From Chloroflexota bacterium (GTDB taxonomy: Bacteria > Chloroflexota > Anaerolineae > Anaerolineales > UBA11858), in assembly GCA_016865865.1 (NCBI GenBank), contig VGOC01000025.1, forward strand, positions 1 through 36,605: a stretch of 36,605 nucleotides of DNA, given 5' to 3'. The number at the start of each line of letters is the position of its first letter. The stretch's first letter is position 1. Position numbers and translations under genes: made by a program. The notes under the pieces are model-generated. The model made no database searches and was not told where the DNA came from. It worked only from the letters and a program-made list of their open reading frames with translations. Of this stretch, positions 1 through 8,800 are shown piece by piece.

Positions 1-593
1 TCGGTTTCACGGTTTTCGCCCCGATGATCCTGGCACGCACTGGCCAGGACAGCCTGATCTTCGGCTCGATCCAGACCGCGGGCGCGGTGGGGGGCGTTGC
101 AGGCGGGATCATCATGAGCGCCTGGGGCGGCTTCAAGCGCCGGGTTCACGGTGTGCTGATCGGCTGGATGTTCAGCGGTTTGTCTTTTGCCCTGTTCGGC
201 GCGGTCACAGGCCTGCCGTTGTGGATCACCTTCAGTGCCATGTCTGCGCTGACGGCGCCTCTCATCAACACCTCTAACCAGGCATTGTGGCAGGCCAAGG
301 TGGCACCCGATCTGCAGGGGCGCGTCTTTTCGGCACGCCGATTGATCGCCTGGTTCACGCAGCCGATTTCCCCCATCATCGGCGGTACGCTGGCAGATTT
401 CGTCATGGAGCCAGCGATGCAATCTTCTGGCGGGCTGGCCGCTATTTTCAGCCCCATCTTTGGCAGCGGCCATGGCGCGGGGATGTCCCTGCTGATTTCC
501 TTCGCCGGTTTGGGTTCTGCCCTGGTGGGGTTAATGGGCTATTTCCTGCCCTATATCCGCAACGCCGAGGACATCCTGCCCGATCATGACTAG
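1..593 (+). CDS. MFS-family exporter, C-terminal part (cut by window edge)
   Basis: The reading frame is open to the left edge of the window, so the 5' part of the gene is missing; the ATG at 24 is only the first in-frame Met. About 195 residues are visible. They contain several hydrophobic helices rich in Gly/Ala and a polar cytoplasmic loop (DLQGRVFSARRLI) like the loop before the last helices in MefA/EntS-like drug or siderophore exporters of the major facilitator superfamily. The protein is an integral membrane protein and the substrate cannot be told. A strong hairpin follows the stop codon. The family call rests on helix pattern and loop motif only. Confidence 0.75.
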   Translation, partial: GFTVFAPMILARTGQDSLIFGSIQTAGAVGGVAGGIIMSAWGGFKRRVHGVLIGWMFSGLSFALFGAVTGLPLWITFSAMSALTAPLINTSNQALWQAKVAPDLQGRVFSARRLIAWFTQPISPIIGGTLADFVMEPAMQSSGGLAAIFSPIFGSGHGAGMSLLISFAGLGSALVGLMGYFLPYIRNAEDILPDHD

Positions 594-602
594 ACAGAGA
601 AA

Positions 603-655
603 ACCGAAAAATACGTGTGCGGGTTGCGTAACAACCCGCACACGTATTCTTCGGT
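603..655. repeat. Long intergenic hairpin, 16-bp perfect stem
   Basis: ATACGTGTGCGGGTTG at 611-626 is perfectly complementary to 632-647, with a 5-base loop. The flanks ACCGAA and TTCGGT extend the pairing. It lies between the MFS gene and the Ddn-like gene. No T-run follows, so it may be a repeat or an mRNA 3'-end structure rather than a classical terminator. Confidence 0.8.
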
Positions 656-679
656 ATAGACAAAATAAAGGAGACTCTT

Positions 680-1099
680 ATGTGGTACAACCCCCTCATG
701 CGCCAGTTGCTCAACTCGCCTTTGCACTCCCTCGTCAGCAAGAATATGATGTTGATCACTTACACCGGGCGTAAAAGCGGCAAAACCTACACCACGCCGG
801 TCAGCTGCCTCGAAATCGAGGGCGCGCTTTATACACTCAGTTCACGGGAGCGAGTCTGGTGGCGCAATCTGCGCGGGGGTGCAGAGGTCAGCCTCAGGTT
901 ACAGGGAAAGAACATCCCCGCCCGGGCGCAGGTTATCGAAGAGCCGGAAGAAATCCACAAAATCCTGGGGAAATTTCTCGAAACCGCCCCGCAGTTTGCC
1001 CGCTATTTGAACATCGCCCTCGACGCCCAGGGCATCCCGGATGCTGACGATATGGGTCGTCAGAGCCGCGCCCGGGTGTTCGTGCGCACGAAGTTGTAG
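680..1099 (+). CDS. Nitroreductase-family deazaflavin (F420)-dependent oxidoreductase, Ddn-like
   Basis: This 139-residue protein has the hallmark start of the F420H2-dependent reductase family: an amphipathic N-terminus (residues 1-20), then ITYTGRKSGKTYTTPV, then a WWRNLR segment. That order is typical of the split beta-barrel Ddn/FMN-binding fold. The family reduces quinones, nitro compounds or other acceptors with F420H2, often at the membrane surface. The start is supported by AAAGGAG six bases upstream. It stands alone between two hairpins. The real substrate is unknown, and use of F420 rather than FMN is inferred from family membership. Confidence 0.8.
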   Translation: MWYNPLMRQLLNSPLHSLVSKNMMLITYTGRKSGKTYTTPVSCLEIEGALYTLSSRERVWWRNLRGGAEVSLRLQGKNIPARAQVIEEPEEIHKILGKFLETAPQFARYLNIALDAQGIPDADDMGRQSRARVFVRTKL

Positions 1100-1122
1100 G
1101 ACAGGTTGGCAACCTGTCCTAC
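1096..1122. terminator. Hairpin between convergent genes
   Basis: GTAGGACAGGTT (1096-1107) pairs perfectly with 1111-1122 around a 3-base loop. It overlaps the stop codons of both convergent genes (Ddn-like on + and HIRAN protein on -). There is no long T-run, so a terminator role is likely but not proven. The core ACAGGTT...AACCTGT is shared with the hairpin at 9586-9620, suggesting one repeat family. Confidence 0.55.
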
Positions 1123-1436
1123 TCGAAAATCGTAAATGCCACGTTGACCCCGCGGGTGGGCTTGCCCTCCGCACCGCCGGTGATCTCGGTGATCTGTGCT
1201 TCGATGGGGATGCCCTCGTCAATCAAGGGGGCTAACTCGTCGGCTAATTCAGGGCTGACATAGCCGATTTGAAAAGCCAGGTACACGCCGATATTGTTCT
1301 CACTGAACTGGTTGGGTTCGCGCAGCAAGAGCAGCGGCTGGCCGTTATAGCACAGCGCTTCGATGATCTCCTGGCGGTCGGAGCCATCAGGGTTCTGGCG
1401 CGTCACGCCGGAAAGTTTGGAGTAGAGGGTTTGCAT
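1119..1436 (-). CDS. Small HIRAN-domain-like protein
   Basis: This 105-residue protein has the pattern of a HIRAN domain. KLSGVTRQNPDGSDRQEII leads into a LLLLREPNQFSENNIGVYL strand, where the family has REPxNxxDxNAI. IGYVSPELADELAPLID then matches the family's IGYLPRELA. HIRAN domains bind DNA ends and are usually part of helicases or nucleases; stand-alone copies are common and uncharacterised. GGAG lies just upstream of the ATG. It is the last gene of the sigma/anti-sigma/OsmC cluster, 21 bases after osmC. The domain call is from memory of the family pattern, with fair confidence. Confidence 0.65.
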   Translation of the reverse strand: MQTLYSKLSGVTRQNPDGSDRQEIIEALCYNGQPLLLLREPNQFSENNIGVYLAFQIGYVSPELADELAPLIDEGIPIEAQITEITGGAEGKPTRGVNVAFTIFE

Positions 1437-1457
1437 GCTCCGTCCACTGACTACTGC

Positions 1458-1919
1458 TTACGACTCACCAACAACATAAACCCCACTCTTCACCAATTTC
1501 CCGCCCTGCTCATAGATAAAGTACTTCAACGCGATCGGGAAAACCTTGCTCAACATAGCCTGCGCCGGGCAGTAGCGTAGGGCCGAAAGCTCCATGGCGC
1601 GCAGGACAGCATTTTTATCTACACTTTTACCGGTGATGTGATATTCGATCGTCGCCTCGGTGAAGACCTTCGGGTGCTCCTCGGCTCTCCTGGCGTGTAC
1701 TATGACCTCGAATCCTGTCACTTCCTGGCGTTTCTTCTGCAAGATGGAGATCACGTCCATAGCTGTACAACCAGCCAGGCTGATCGCCATCAACTCTATG
1801 GGGCGGAAGCCGTCGTTGTCGCCGCCGACTTCGGGGTCCACGCCGAGGGGGATTTCGAAACCGGTATCGGCGGCGCCGGTGAAAGACATGCGTCTACGCC
1901 AGGTTACTTTTGCATCCAT
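1458..1919 (-). CDS. OsmC/Ohr-family peroxiredoxin-like protein
   Basis: Starting at MDAKVTW gives 153 residues. The ORF track's earlier Met (1943) lies inside the preceding gene, while GGAG is suitably placed before the ATG at 1919. The two reactive cysteines expected for the family are present: C51 in SLAGCTAMDV and C117 in LRYCPAQ. OsmC/Ohr proteins reduce organic hydroperoxides in the cytoplasm. The gene follows the anti-sigma gene by four bases, so it is probably co-transcribed and part of an ECF-controlled stress response. The YhfA-like OsmC subgroup, whose substrate is unclear, is the closest alternative. Confidence 0.88.
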   Translation of the reverse strand: MDAKVTWRRRMSFTGAADTGFEIPLGVDPEVGGDNDGFRPIELMAISLAGCTAMDVISILQKKRQEVTGFEVIVHARRAEEHPKVFTEATIEYHITGKSVDKNAVLRAMELSALRYCPAQAMLSKVFPIALKYFIYEQGGKLVKSGVYVVGES

Positions 1920-1923
1920 TTTT

Positions 1924-2184
1924 CTATTTCTCCAAATAATCATCCAACTTCAGGCGGCGGAATAAGCGAACGCGCACATCGGAAGGGATGGAGGGCTGCG
2001 CTGCGGTTTCGTGGTAGAGATAAACCGTTTTCTTGAGCGTATCAACGACGATCTTGCAGTTGGCGCAATCGGCCATGTGGCGATCGAGTTCTCGACAGAG
2101 TTCAGCCGACAGGCTGCCATCCACATAGTCAGACAGCGAATCGAGGAAGCGGCGGCAATTCTGGTGGTGTTCCATTCTCTTCAC
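1924..2184 (-). CDS. Zinc-finger anti-sigma factor (ZAS-like)
   Basis: The protein has about 86 residues and the anti-sigma zinc motif H-x3-C-x2-C (HMADCANC, around residues 36-43), followed by a helix. There is no transmembrane segment, so it is a soluble, possibly redox-sensitive, anti-sigma factor. The start is either GTG at 2184, directly after the sigma stop codon, or ATG at 2175; the sequence does not decide. The upstream neighbour encodes the cognate ECF sigma factor and the downstream one OsmC. By analogy with other ZAS proteins it would hold the sigma factor until an oxidant or metal signal releases it. Confidence 0.88.
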   Translation of the reverse strand: MKRMEHHQNCRRFLDSLSDYVDGSLSAELCRELDRHMADCANCKIVVDTLKKTVYLYHETAAQPSIPSDVRVRLFRRLKLDDYLEK

Positions 2185-2793
2185 TCATATTGTTCCGGGT
2201 AAGCGCTCTCGGAAATAGGCAGTCAGAAGCTCACGAAGCTGCAATCGCGCCCGATGCAAGCGGGTTTTGACGGCCATTTCGCTGATTTCCAGCGCTTCGG
2301 CGGTCTCTTGGGTGGAAAGACCTTCGATATCTCGCAAGATGAAGACTATCTTCGAACTCTCGGGTAGCTGTTCGATGCTTTCATCCAGATGGCGGCGAAC
2401 CTCGTCGGATATCAATTCCTCTTCGGGCAGACAACACCAATCTATGATCTGTAGAGGTTCTGGATCATCCTCGCTCTCGTCCTGGTACCGCGTTTCCATC
2501 GAAACCGTATCGGGGCGCTTCTTTCGCAAGAACATCAGGGCTTCGTTGGCGGCGATCCGATACAGCCAGGTAGAGACCTTCGACCTGCCATCGAAACGGG
2601 GGAAGGCATGAAACGCTTTGATGAATGTCTCTTGAAGAATATCCTCGGCATCCTGCGGGTTTTGGAGCATCTTCATCCCCAGGCGGTAGATATAGCCTGA
2701 GTAGGCCTCCACGACCCGTGCGAATTCAGCCTGATCTCCGTTTTGGAGCGCTTCCAGCGAAAAACCTTCTTCCAGTTCTACCAATTTACTCAT
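2185..2793 (-). CDS. ECF-type RNA polymerase sigma factor
   Basis: This 202-residue sigma-70 family protein has region 2 at about residues 20-95, with DAEDILQETFIKAF and the KVSTWLYRIAANEAL segment of 2.4. An acidic linker follows. Region 4 at about 140-195 has a helix-turn-helix (LSTQETAEALEISEMAVKTRLHRAR). No region 3 or C-terminal extension is seen, as usual for group IV. It is the first gene of a leftward operon ending in osmC and the HIRAN gene. No strong Shine-Dalgarno is visible before the ATG. It probably transcribes its own operon, but no ECF promoter could be assigned with confidence. Confidence 0.93.
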   Translation of the reverse strand: MSKLVELEEGFSLEALQNGDQAEFARVVEAYSGYIYRLGMKMLQNPQDAEDILQETFIKAFHAFPRFDGRSKVSTWLYRIAANEALMFLRKKRPDTVSMETRYQDESEDDPEPLQIIDWCCLPEEELISDEVRRHLDESIEQLPESSKIVFILRDIEGLSTQETAEALEISEMAVKTRLHRARLQLRELLTAYFRERLPGTI

Positions 2794-2899
2794 TTAGATG
2801 ATACTTCATGTAAAAGGTTACCGTACTTTAGCCCAGGGCGCGAAGACCTGATTTCCAGCATGGATGAACAGGAAACGAATTTTCCAAAATCGCTCGTTA

Positions 2900-2929
2900 G
2901 CCCGGTCCCCGGTGTGCCCGGGGACGGGC
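2900..2929. repeat. GC-rich hairpin related to the 15561 and 25551 palindromes
   Basis: GCCCGGTCCCCG and CGGGGACGGGC pair with one bulged G. The GGGGACGGGCT core matches the central part of the larger palindromic repeats near 15600 and 25600, so this may be a degraded third copy. Confidence 0.55.
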
Positions 2930-3132
2930 TTTTGATCGAAAACAGGGGGAGGCGCCCCAATTTCTAGCCTGGCTGAATGGGAGACGTATCAACTCCGGGT
3001 TGATTTTATCATGGCACGCGCGCGTGATGGCGGAAAAGAGAGTGAGCCGACGGCGCATACACTGCCCCTTCAGGGTGATTTTCCTATCCAACCATTTATG
3101 ACAAATATCCTCTTGATTTGTGATAGTACATA

Positions 3133-3162
3133 CTGACGATCTGCTCACTATTTTCTTATACT
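3133..3162 (+). promoter_or_regulatory. Candidate sigma-70 promoter for the CODH/ACS operon
   Basis: CTGACG (4 of 6 to TTGACA) is followed 18 bases later by TATACT (5 of 6 to TATAAT). It would start transcription near 3169 and give a leader of about 205 bases. This is the best-scoring pair I can see by eye in the spacer. Confidence 0.4.
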
Positions 3163-3171
3163 AGCATCGGA

Positions 3172-3197
3172 GTTTGTAGAGCGAATTCTTTACAAAC
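3172..3197. promoter_or_regulatory. Operator-like palindrome at the predicted start site
   Basis: GTTTGTA (3172-3178) and TACAAAC (3191-3197) form a perfect inverted repeat with a 12-base spacer, directly downstream of the candidate -10 box. Position and symmetry suit a dimeric repressor site. No cognate regulator is identified, and a small mRNA hairpin is the alternative. Confidence 0.35.
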
Positions 3198-3274
3198 AGA
3201 GCAAGATTTTAACGCCCAAGACTCGAAGGCGGGCGAAAACCTCTCTCACCCCCCTTTCATCCCCCCATTTTCAC

Positions 3275-3315
3275 CATGTGCTGTCTCGATAATCGGCATT
3301 TCGGCAGCACGATGG
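3275..3315 (+). promoter_or_regulatory. Structured 5' leader of the CODH/ACS operon
   Basis: CCATGTGCTG pairs with CAGCACgATGG (one bulge). It is enclosed by C-runs upstream (3251-3266) and a G-run downstream (3324-3331), so a long stem is possible just ahead of the ribosome binding site. No cobalamin or NiCo riboswitch consensus was recognised. Confidence 0.35.
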
Positions 3316-3375
3316 GAGGACAGAGGGGGGGTTGTCTGAATTATTATCCTTACCCAATCATAAGGAGGATTTCTC

Positions 3376-3768
3376 ATGACTGTTACCACGATTGATCTAC
3401 CGGCTATGTACGGTGATCATCACGTCAATGAGGTCAGGCGCATCTTGCTCGACCTGGATGGCGTGGAAGAGGTGTATGCCAGCAGCGCATTCTCCGCTGC
3501 TGAGATCACCTACAATTCCAAGAAGATCAAGAAAGAGGCAATCACAGCCAGGCTCGAAGAGGCCGGGTATTTGGGCGATCTGCCCATTCCCAAAGAGACA
3601 GGTAGACCCGCGAACGAGGCCAGTGGTAAGGGCCCCTTCTTCCGCCACACACAAGCGTATGCCCAAACCAGCCATATTGTCAGTTTCAGCCAGGAAATTG
3701 GGCATGGCGGTCGCGGCCTATGGCCTTGCCCTGGCATGGAACCGATTAGAGGTATGGACGAGGAGTAA
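3376..3768 (+). CDS. HMA-fold-like protein without CxxC, first gene of CODH/ACS operon
   Basis: The N-terminal 70 residues follow the beta-alpha-beta-beta-alpha-beta pattern of heavy-metal-associated domains. They run from TTIDLPAMYGDHHVNEVRRILLDL through GVEEVYASSA to KKIKKEAITARLEEAGY. The metal-binding GMxCxxC loop is replaced by MYGDHH (residues 11-16), which offers two histidines and an aspartate and no cysteine. A C-terminal tail of about 55 residues holds PFFRHTQAY and WPCPGME segments. A strong AAGGAGG precedes the ATG and cooS begins three bases after the stop. Position and residues suggest a metallochaperone or accessory factor for the nickel enzymes, which is inference. Confidence 0.7.
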   Translation: MTVTTIDLPAMYGDHHVNEVRRILLDLDGVEEVYASSAFSAAEITYNSKKIKKEAITARLEEAGYLGDLPIPKETGRPANEASGKGPFFRHTQAYAQTSHIVSFSQEIGHGGRGLWPCPGMEPIRGMDEE

Positions 3769-3771
3769 CCC

Positions 3772-5775
3772 ATGGCAAAGCAAAGACGAACCCCCCAGGA
3801 ACAAAGCGCGGACCCCGCCGCGCAACAGATGTTGATCCGGGCTGAGGAGCTGGGCATTGGCACAGCCTTCACCCGCGCTGACGATATGGCGCCCTGCAAT
3901 ATCGGCGCGGCTGGATTGTGCTGCAAGCAATGCGGCATGGGGCCCTGCCGCCTGACCAGAGAGGGTGATGTAGGAGTCTGCGGCGCGACCATTGATACTG
4001 TGCAGGCTCGCAACCTGGTAAGGGCGATTTCAGCTGGCAGCGCAGCCCACTCCGACCACGGGCGCGATATGGCCTTCACGCTCAAAGCGACCGCCAATGG
4101 CGAAACGGAAGGCTACTACATTCGTGATGTAGCCAAGCTGCGCAACGTGGCTTCCTATTACGATATCGAAATCGAAGGCCGTTCCCCGGATGAGATTGCC
4201 AACGATCTGGCTGATCTCTACATCGCCCAGTTTGGGCAGCAGACTGGGGAAGTCGTCCCAGTGCGTCGTGCGCCTGAGAAACGGCAGAAAATCTGGCGAG
4301 AGCAGGGTGTGATTCCCCGGGGCATTGATCGCGAAGTCGTCGAGGCCTTGCACCGCACCCATATCGGCGACGATCAGGATTACGAACATATCCTCAATCA
4401 CGCCATCCGCACCGGGTTAGCCGACGGTTGGGCGGGCAGCATGATCGCCACTGACGTCTCCGATATCCTCTTCGGCACGCCGGCCCCAATCTTGGGTCAG
4501 GCCAACCTGGGGGTCCTGAAAGAGGACATGGTCAATGTGGTCGTCCACGGGCACGAACCCACCCTCAGCCAGATGATCGTGGCAGCCTCCCAGGATCCCG
4601 AGATCATCGCCTACGCCAAGAAAGCCGGCGCAAAGGGCGTGCAGCTCTCCGGTATCTGCTGCACCGCCAATGAAATCCTCATGCGTCAGGGCATCCCCGC
4701 GGCGGGCAATTTCCTGCACCAGGAGCTATCTATCCTGACCGGCGCGGTCGAGGCCATGGTCGTTGATGTGCAGTGCATCATGCAAGCCCTGGTTTCCCTG
4801 GCGGAGAAATTCCACACCAAGATCATCACCACCTCCCCCAAGGTGAGAATCAAAGGCGCCACCCATATCCAGTTCGACGAACACAAGGCGCTTACCATCG
4901 CCAAGACCATCCTCAAAGAAGCCATAGATAACTACAAGAACCGCGGCAAGACTCACATTCCACAGGATCGCGAAGACTTGATCCCCGGTTTCTCTCACGA
5001 ATACATCAACTACATGCTGGGCGGCTCCTACCGGGCATCCTTCCGCCCGCTCAACGATGCCATCATGTCCGGTCGCATCCGCGGCGTGGCCGCCATCGTC
5101 GGATGCAACAACCCTCGCACCAGGCAAGACTGGATTCACAACTACGTGGCCGAAGAATTGCTCAAACAGGATGTTCTCATCGTCGAGACCGGCTGCGGCG
5201 CAATCGCTGCCGCCAAGTCAGGACTTTTACTGGGCGAGGCCGGATTGGAAAAAGTTGGCCCTGGCTTACAGGAAATCTGCGAGGCGATTGGTATCCCGCC
5301 TGTCCTGCACATGGGTTCTTGTGTAGACAACACCCGCATCCTGACCGTGCTGACGCAGATGGTCGAGGAGGGCGGCCTGGGCGACGATATAGACCAGATC
5401 CCCGCCGTCGGCCTGGCCCCTGAATGGATGAGCGAGAAAGCCCTGGCGATCGCCACATACTGCGTTGCCTCGGGGGCATACGTCATCTTCGGCGGCTCAT
5501 CCCCAGTCAGCGGCTGGCCCGACAAACTCTCCAATAGCGATTTGGTGCTCAAGCACATCAGTTCAGGTTGGGAGGAAATCTACGGCGGCAAGCTGGAATT
5601 CATCCCTGACCCCGACGAGATGATCAAGGCCACCCTGGCGCACATAGATAAGAAACGAGCTGCTCTCGGCTTACCCGAATACGACCCCGATCGTTTCGGC
5701 CAAAGCGGAGACGCCCACATGCTCGAACTGGAAGCGCTGCCATGGTTAGAGCGCAAGGCTGCTATCTACGGATAA
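3772..5775 (+). CDS. cooS: Anaerobic Ni-Fe carbon monoxide dehydrogenase catalytic subunit
   Basis: This 667-residue CooS/AcsA-family enzyme interconverts CO and CO2. Cluster ligands are visible by motif: C42 and C50 for the D cluster, C51, C54, C59 and C70 for the B cluster (CCKQCGMGPCR). For the C cluster these are H261 (HGHEP), C296/C297 (GICCTANE), C335 (DVQC), C445 (GCNNPRT), C475 (ETGCGA) and C517 (GSCVDN). The set is complete and the length is normal for the family. Its place directly before the acetyl-CoA synthase gene marks it as the CODH of the Wood-Ljungdahl complex (acsA), not a stand-alone respiratory CooS. GAGGAG lies just upstream of the ATG. Confidence 0.97.
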   Translation: MAKQRRTPQEQSADPAAQQMLIRAEELGIGTAFTRADDMAPCNIGAAGLCCKQCGMGPCRLTREGDVGVCGATIDTVQARNLVRAISAGSAAHSDHGRDMAFTLKATANGETEGYYIRDVAKLRNVASYYDIEIEGRSPDEIANDLADLYIAQFGQQTGEVVPVRRAPEKRQKIWREQGVIPRGIDREVVEALHRTHIGDDQDYEHILNHAIRTGLADGWAGSMIATDVSDILFGTPAPILGQANLGVLKEDMVNVVVHGHEPTLSQMIVAASQDPEIIAYAKKAGAKGVQLSGICCTANEILMRQGIPAAGNFLHQELSILTGAVEAMVVDVQCIMQALVSLAEKFHTKIITTSPKVRIKGATHIQFDEHKALTIAKTILKEAIDNYKNRGKTHIPQDREDLIPGFSHEYINYMLGGSYRASFRPLNDAIMSGRIRGVAAIVGCNNPRTRQDWIHNYVAEELLKQDVLIVETGCGAIAAAKSGLLLGEAGLEKVGPGLQEICEAIGIPPVLHMGSCVDNTRILTVLTQMVEEGGLGDDIDQIPAVGLAPEWMSEKALAIATYCVASGAYVIFGGSSPVSGWPDKLSNSDLVLKHISSGWEEIYGGKLEFIPDPDEMIKATLAHIDKKRAALGLPEYDPDRFGQSGDAHMLELEALPWLERKAAIYG

Positions 5776-5794
5776 CCTATTGCTGGAGATTAAT

Positions 5795-5875
5795 AGTGAC
5801 TGGGTACAAGGAATCAGGTATCAGGGAATATTACAATGTCATGAACCTAATCCTAAGCACCAGTACCTAGTCACT
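5795..5875. repeat. Inverted repeat in cooS-acsB spacer
   Basis: AGTGACTGGGTAC (5795-5807) pairs with GTACCTAGTCACT (5863-5875) with one G-U position, enclosing 55 bases of low-complexity sequence. It lies inside the operon, ahead of the acsB ribosome binding site (GGAGG). Confidence 0.65.
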
Positions 5876-5892
5876 AACACCTGGAGGTACAC

Positions 5893-8800
5893 ATGTCAAG
5901 ATACATCGCAAAACGCGCGATCCGCGGCTCCAACGCCCTGGTGATGGAAGCAGAACTCATGCTCCAAAGAGCGCTGAAAGAAAAAGGAGCGGATACTAAG
6001 GTCGAGTTTCCCAATACGGCCTACTACTTGCCGACCATCTACGGTATGACTGGCTTGAAAGTGACCACATTGGGGCAACTCGAGGAAGTGCTGGATCATG
6101 CCCGTTCCCTGTTACACCCCATCCCCGCTGAAAACAAATGGACGCCCTACCTGGGTGAAACCCTGGATAGCGGCATGGCCACCCTGCTGGCTGCCGAAAC
6201 CATCGAGGCGGTGCGATTCGTGTACGGATTGCAGCCAGAGCCTTTCCCCGGCATCGAATTGGCCGGCGGCACAGCCTACCCTCAGCTCGATAACGGCGGA
6301 GGTCCGGCCAACCACCTCAACGGACCGATTGATGACATCCAGCTTCGCTCCTGGGGTATTCAATTGGTGGATGGTCGTATGCCCGGCTTCGCCGCTATCG
6401 TTGGCGCAGCCAAATCCAACGAAGTCGCCGTCAAGATCGTGCGCGAACTCCAACAACGCAACATCCTGGTCTTCCTATCTGGCAATGTCAATGGACGCAG
6501 CATCATCCACCAGCTTCAGGAAGAGGGCGTCGAACTTGGTTACGATACCTACACGATCCCCTTCGGCACCGACACGCTCAGCGCCATCTACGCCCTGGGT
6601 TTCGCCACCCGTTCGGCGCTGACCTTCGGCGGCATAGACGCTGGCCAGGCGCGCGACATCCTGCTCTACAACAAGAAACGCGTCTTTGCTTTCGTCATCG
6701 CCCTGGGCGAGGTGGATGACCTCAAATACGCCGCCGCAGCCGGAGCGATCAACTACGGCTTCCCGGTCATCGCCGACACGGTCATCCCCGAAATCCTGCC
6801 CACCGGCGTGACCGATTACGAGCACGTCATCTCGATGCCCTTCGATCAGATCCCCGGCAAGGACGATCTCGAACGCGCCGAACGCCTGGTGCAAAAGTGC
6901 ATCGAGGTGCGCGGCGTGAAGATCAAGATGACCGAAGTGCCTGTGCCCATCCCCTACGGTTCGGCCTTCGAAGGCGAAGTCGTGCGCAAGGCCGATATGC
7001 GCGTCGAATTCGGCGGCAAGTATTCCCGCTGTTTCGAATTCTTGCGCATGATGCCCATGGATGAAGTCACCGATGGGGTGATTCAAGTGGTCGGGCCAAC
7101 CTTCGACCAGGTCGAGGACCAGGGCGCCATGGATTTGGGCATAGTCGTGGATGTGGCCGGGCGCAAAATGCAAGAGGACTTCGAGCCTGTGCTCGAACGT
7201 CAGATCCACTACTTCGTCAACGGCGGCTCGGGCCTGCAGCACATCGGCCAGCGCGATATCGCCTGGATCCGCATCTCGAAAGAGGCCACCGAAAAGGGTT
7301 TTACCCTCGAGCATTTCGGCAGCATCCTTCACGCCCGCCTGCATGCTGAATTTGGCGCGATAGTGGACAAGGTACGCGTTACACTTTACACCGACCCTGC
7401 CGAAGTCGAAAAACAACTGGCGGAAGCCCGCCAGGCCTATGATTACCGCAACAAACGCCTGGCCGACCTGACCGACGACGCCGTAGACGAATTCTACTCT
7501 TGCACCCTATGCCAATCCTTTGCCCCAAACCACGTTTGCATCGTCAGCCCCGAGCGCCTGGGCCTGTGCGGCGCATATAACTGGCTGGATTGCAAGGCTT
7601 CCTTCAATATCAACCCCACTGGCCCCAACCAGCCCATTTCCCTGGGCAAAATGCTCGATCCAGAGATCGGTTACTGGTCCGGCACGCTGGATTACGCAAA
7701 AGTAGGCTCTCACGGCGTGGTGAAAGATGTCGCCATGTACTCCATTATGGAGAACCCCATGACCGCCTGCGGCTGCTTCGAGTGCATCGTCATGTATATC
7801 CCCGAGGTCGAGGGCGTTTTCATCGTCAGCCGCGAAGATACCGGCATGACTCCCATGGGGATGACCTTCAGCACCCTGGCTGGCATGGCTGGCGGCGGCG
7901 TGCAGACCCCCGGTGTGATGGGCGTGGGCAAATACTACCTGGTCAGCCCCAAATTCATCTCCGCCGATGGCGGCTTCAAGCGCGTGGTCTGGATGAGCGC
8001 CAACCTCAAAGAGCGCATGGCCGACGAATTTCGGGCTGTAGCCGAGCGAGAGGGCGTCCCCGACTTGATTGACCGCATTGCCGACAGCAAGAATGTCACC
8101 ACTGTCGAAGAACTGGTCGCCTGGGTCAAAGAGAAGAGTCACCCCGTGCTGGATATGGGACCCATGGTCGCCAAGTCCGCCCGTGTGGAAGGGGCTGAGG
8201 ACGTCATCGCCCAGGCCGAAGCCGTGGTCGAAAAAGCGATGGCAAAGCCCGACGCGCCAGCGGCTCCTGCTCCCGTAGCGGAGAAACCTGCTCCCCCCGC
8301 GGCTGTTCCTGCTCCTCAGGCTCCCTCTGCTCCCGTTGCTTCCATGCCCCCCCGCCCCCTGGCTCCTTCTGCTCCCGCCGCCCCCGCCGGCTCCGTCGAA
8401 CAGCGCGTCGAACGCCTGGAACGCGCTGTCACCACCCTGATTGGCTCACTGGTCGGCGCCCTGGCCGAAATCGGCGAAGTGGATATCTCTAAAGTGCAGG
8501 TTTCCACAGCCCCCGTTGCTCCCGCGCCCCCCAGCTCCCTGGCGCCAACCGCCCCCCCTGCTCCCCTTGCTCCGCCAGCCCCCGTCCTCGAAGACAAACC
8601 CTGGTTGCCTGAAGGCGCGAAGACAGCCATTGCCAAAGAAAGCTGGTCTGGCGCAGTGCGTCAGGTCACCATCGGCGCGACCGCGGCTCAGGGAGGCAGC
8701 CGCACAAAGACTGTCACTGTTGGCGGCGAAACCGCCATGCCCTTTATGGACTTCGAAGGCCAGATACCCAATGCCCCTATCGTGGCTGTCGAAATCAAAG

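Larger units (their letters stand above)
2794..3375. other. Divergent control region between sigma gene and CODH/ACS operon
   Basis: No coding sequence is supported here; the 83-codon minus-strand ORF has no family features. The region holds a GC-rich hairpin (2900-2929), a candidate rightward promoter (3133-3162), an operator-like palindrome (3172-3197) and a leader hairpin (3275-3315). It ends with AAGGAGG before the first gene of the operon. It must also contain the leftward promoter of the sigma operon, which I could not locate. Confidence 0.7.

Noticed and set aside
3169-3375. Cobalamin or NiCo riboswitch in the operon leader
   Set aside because: The expected conserved boxes were not seen; only unassigned hairpins are present.
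6475-7416. 313-codon minus-strand ORF antisense to acsB
   Set aside because: It is a shadow of the high-GC acsB frame; the sequence is His/Asp/Gly-rich with no domain and no ribosome binding site.
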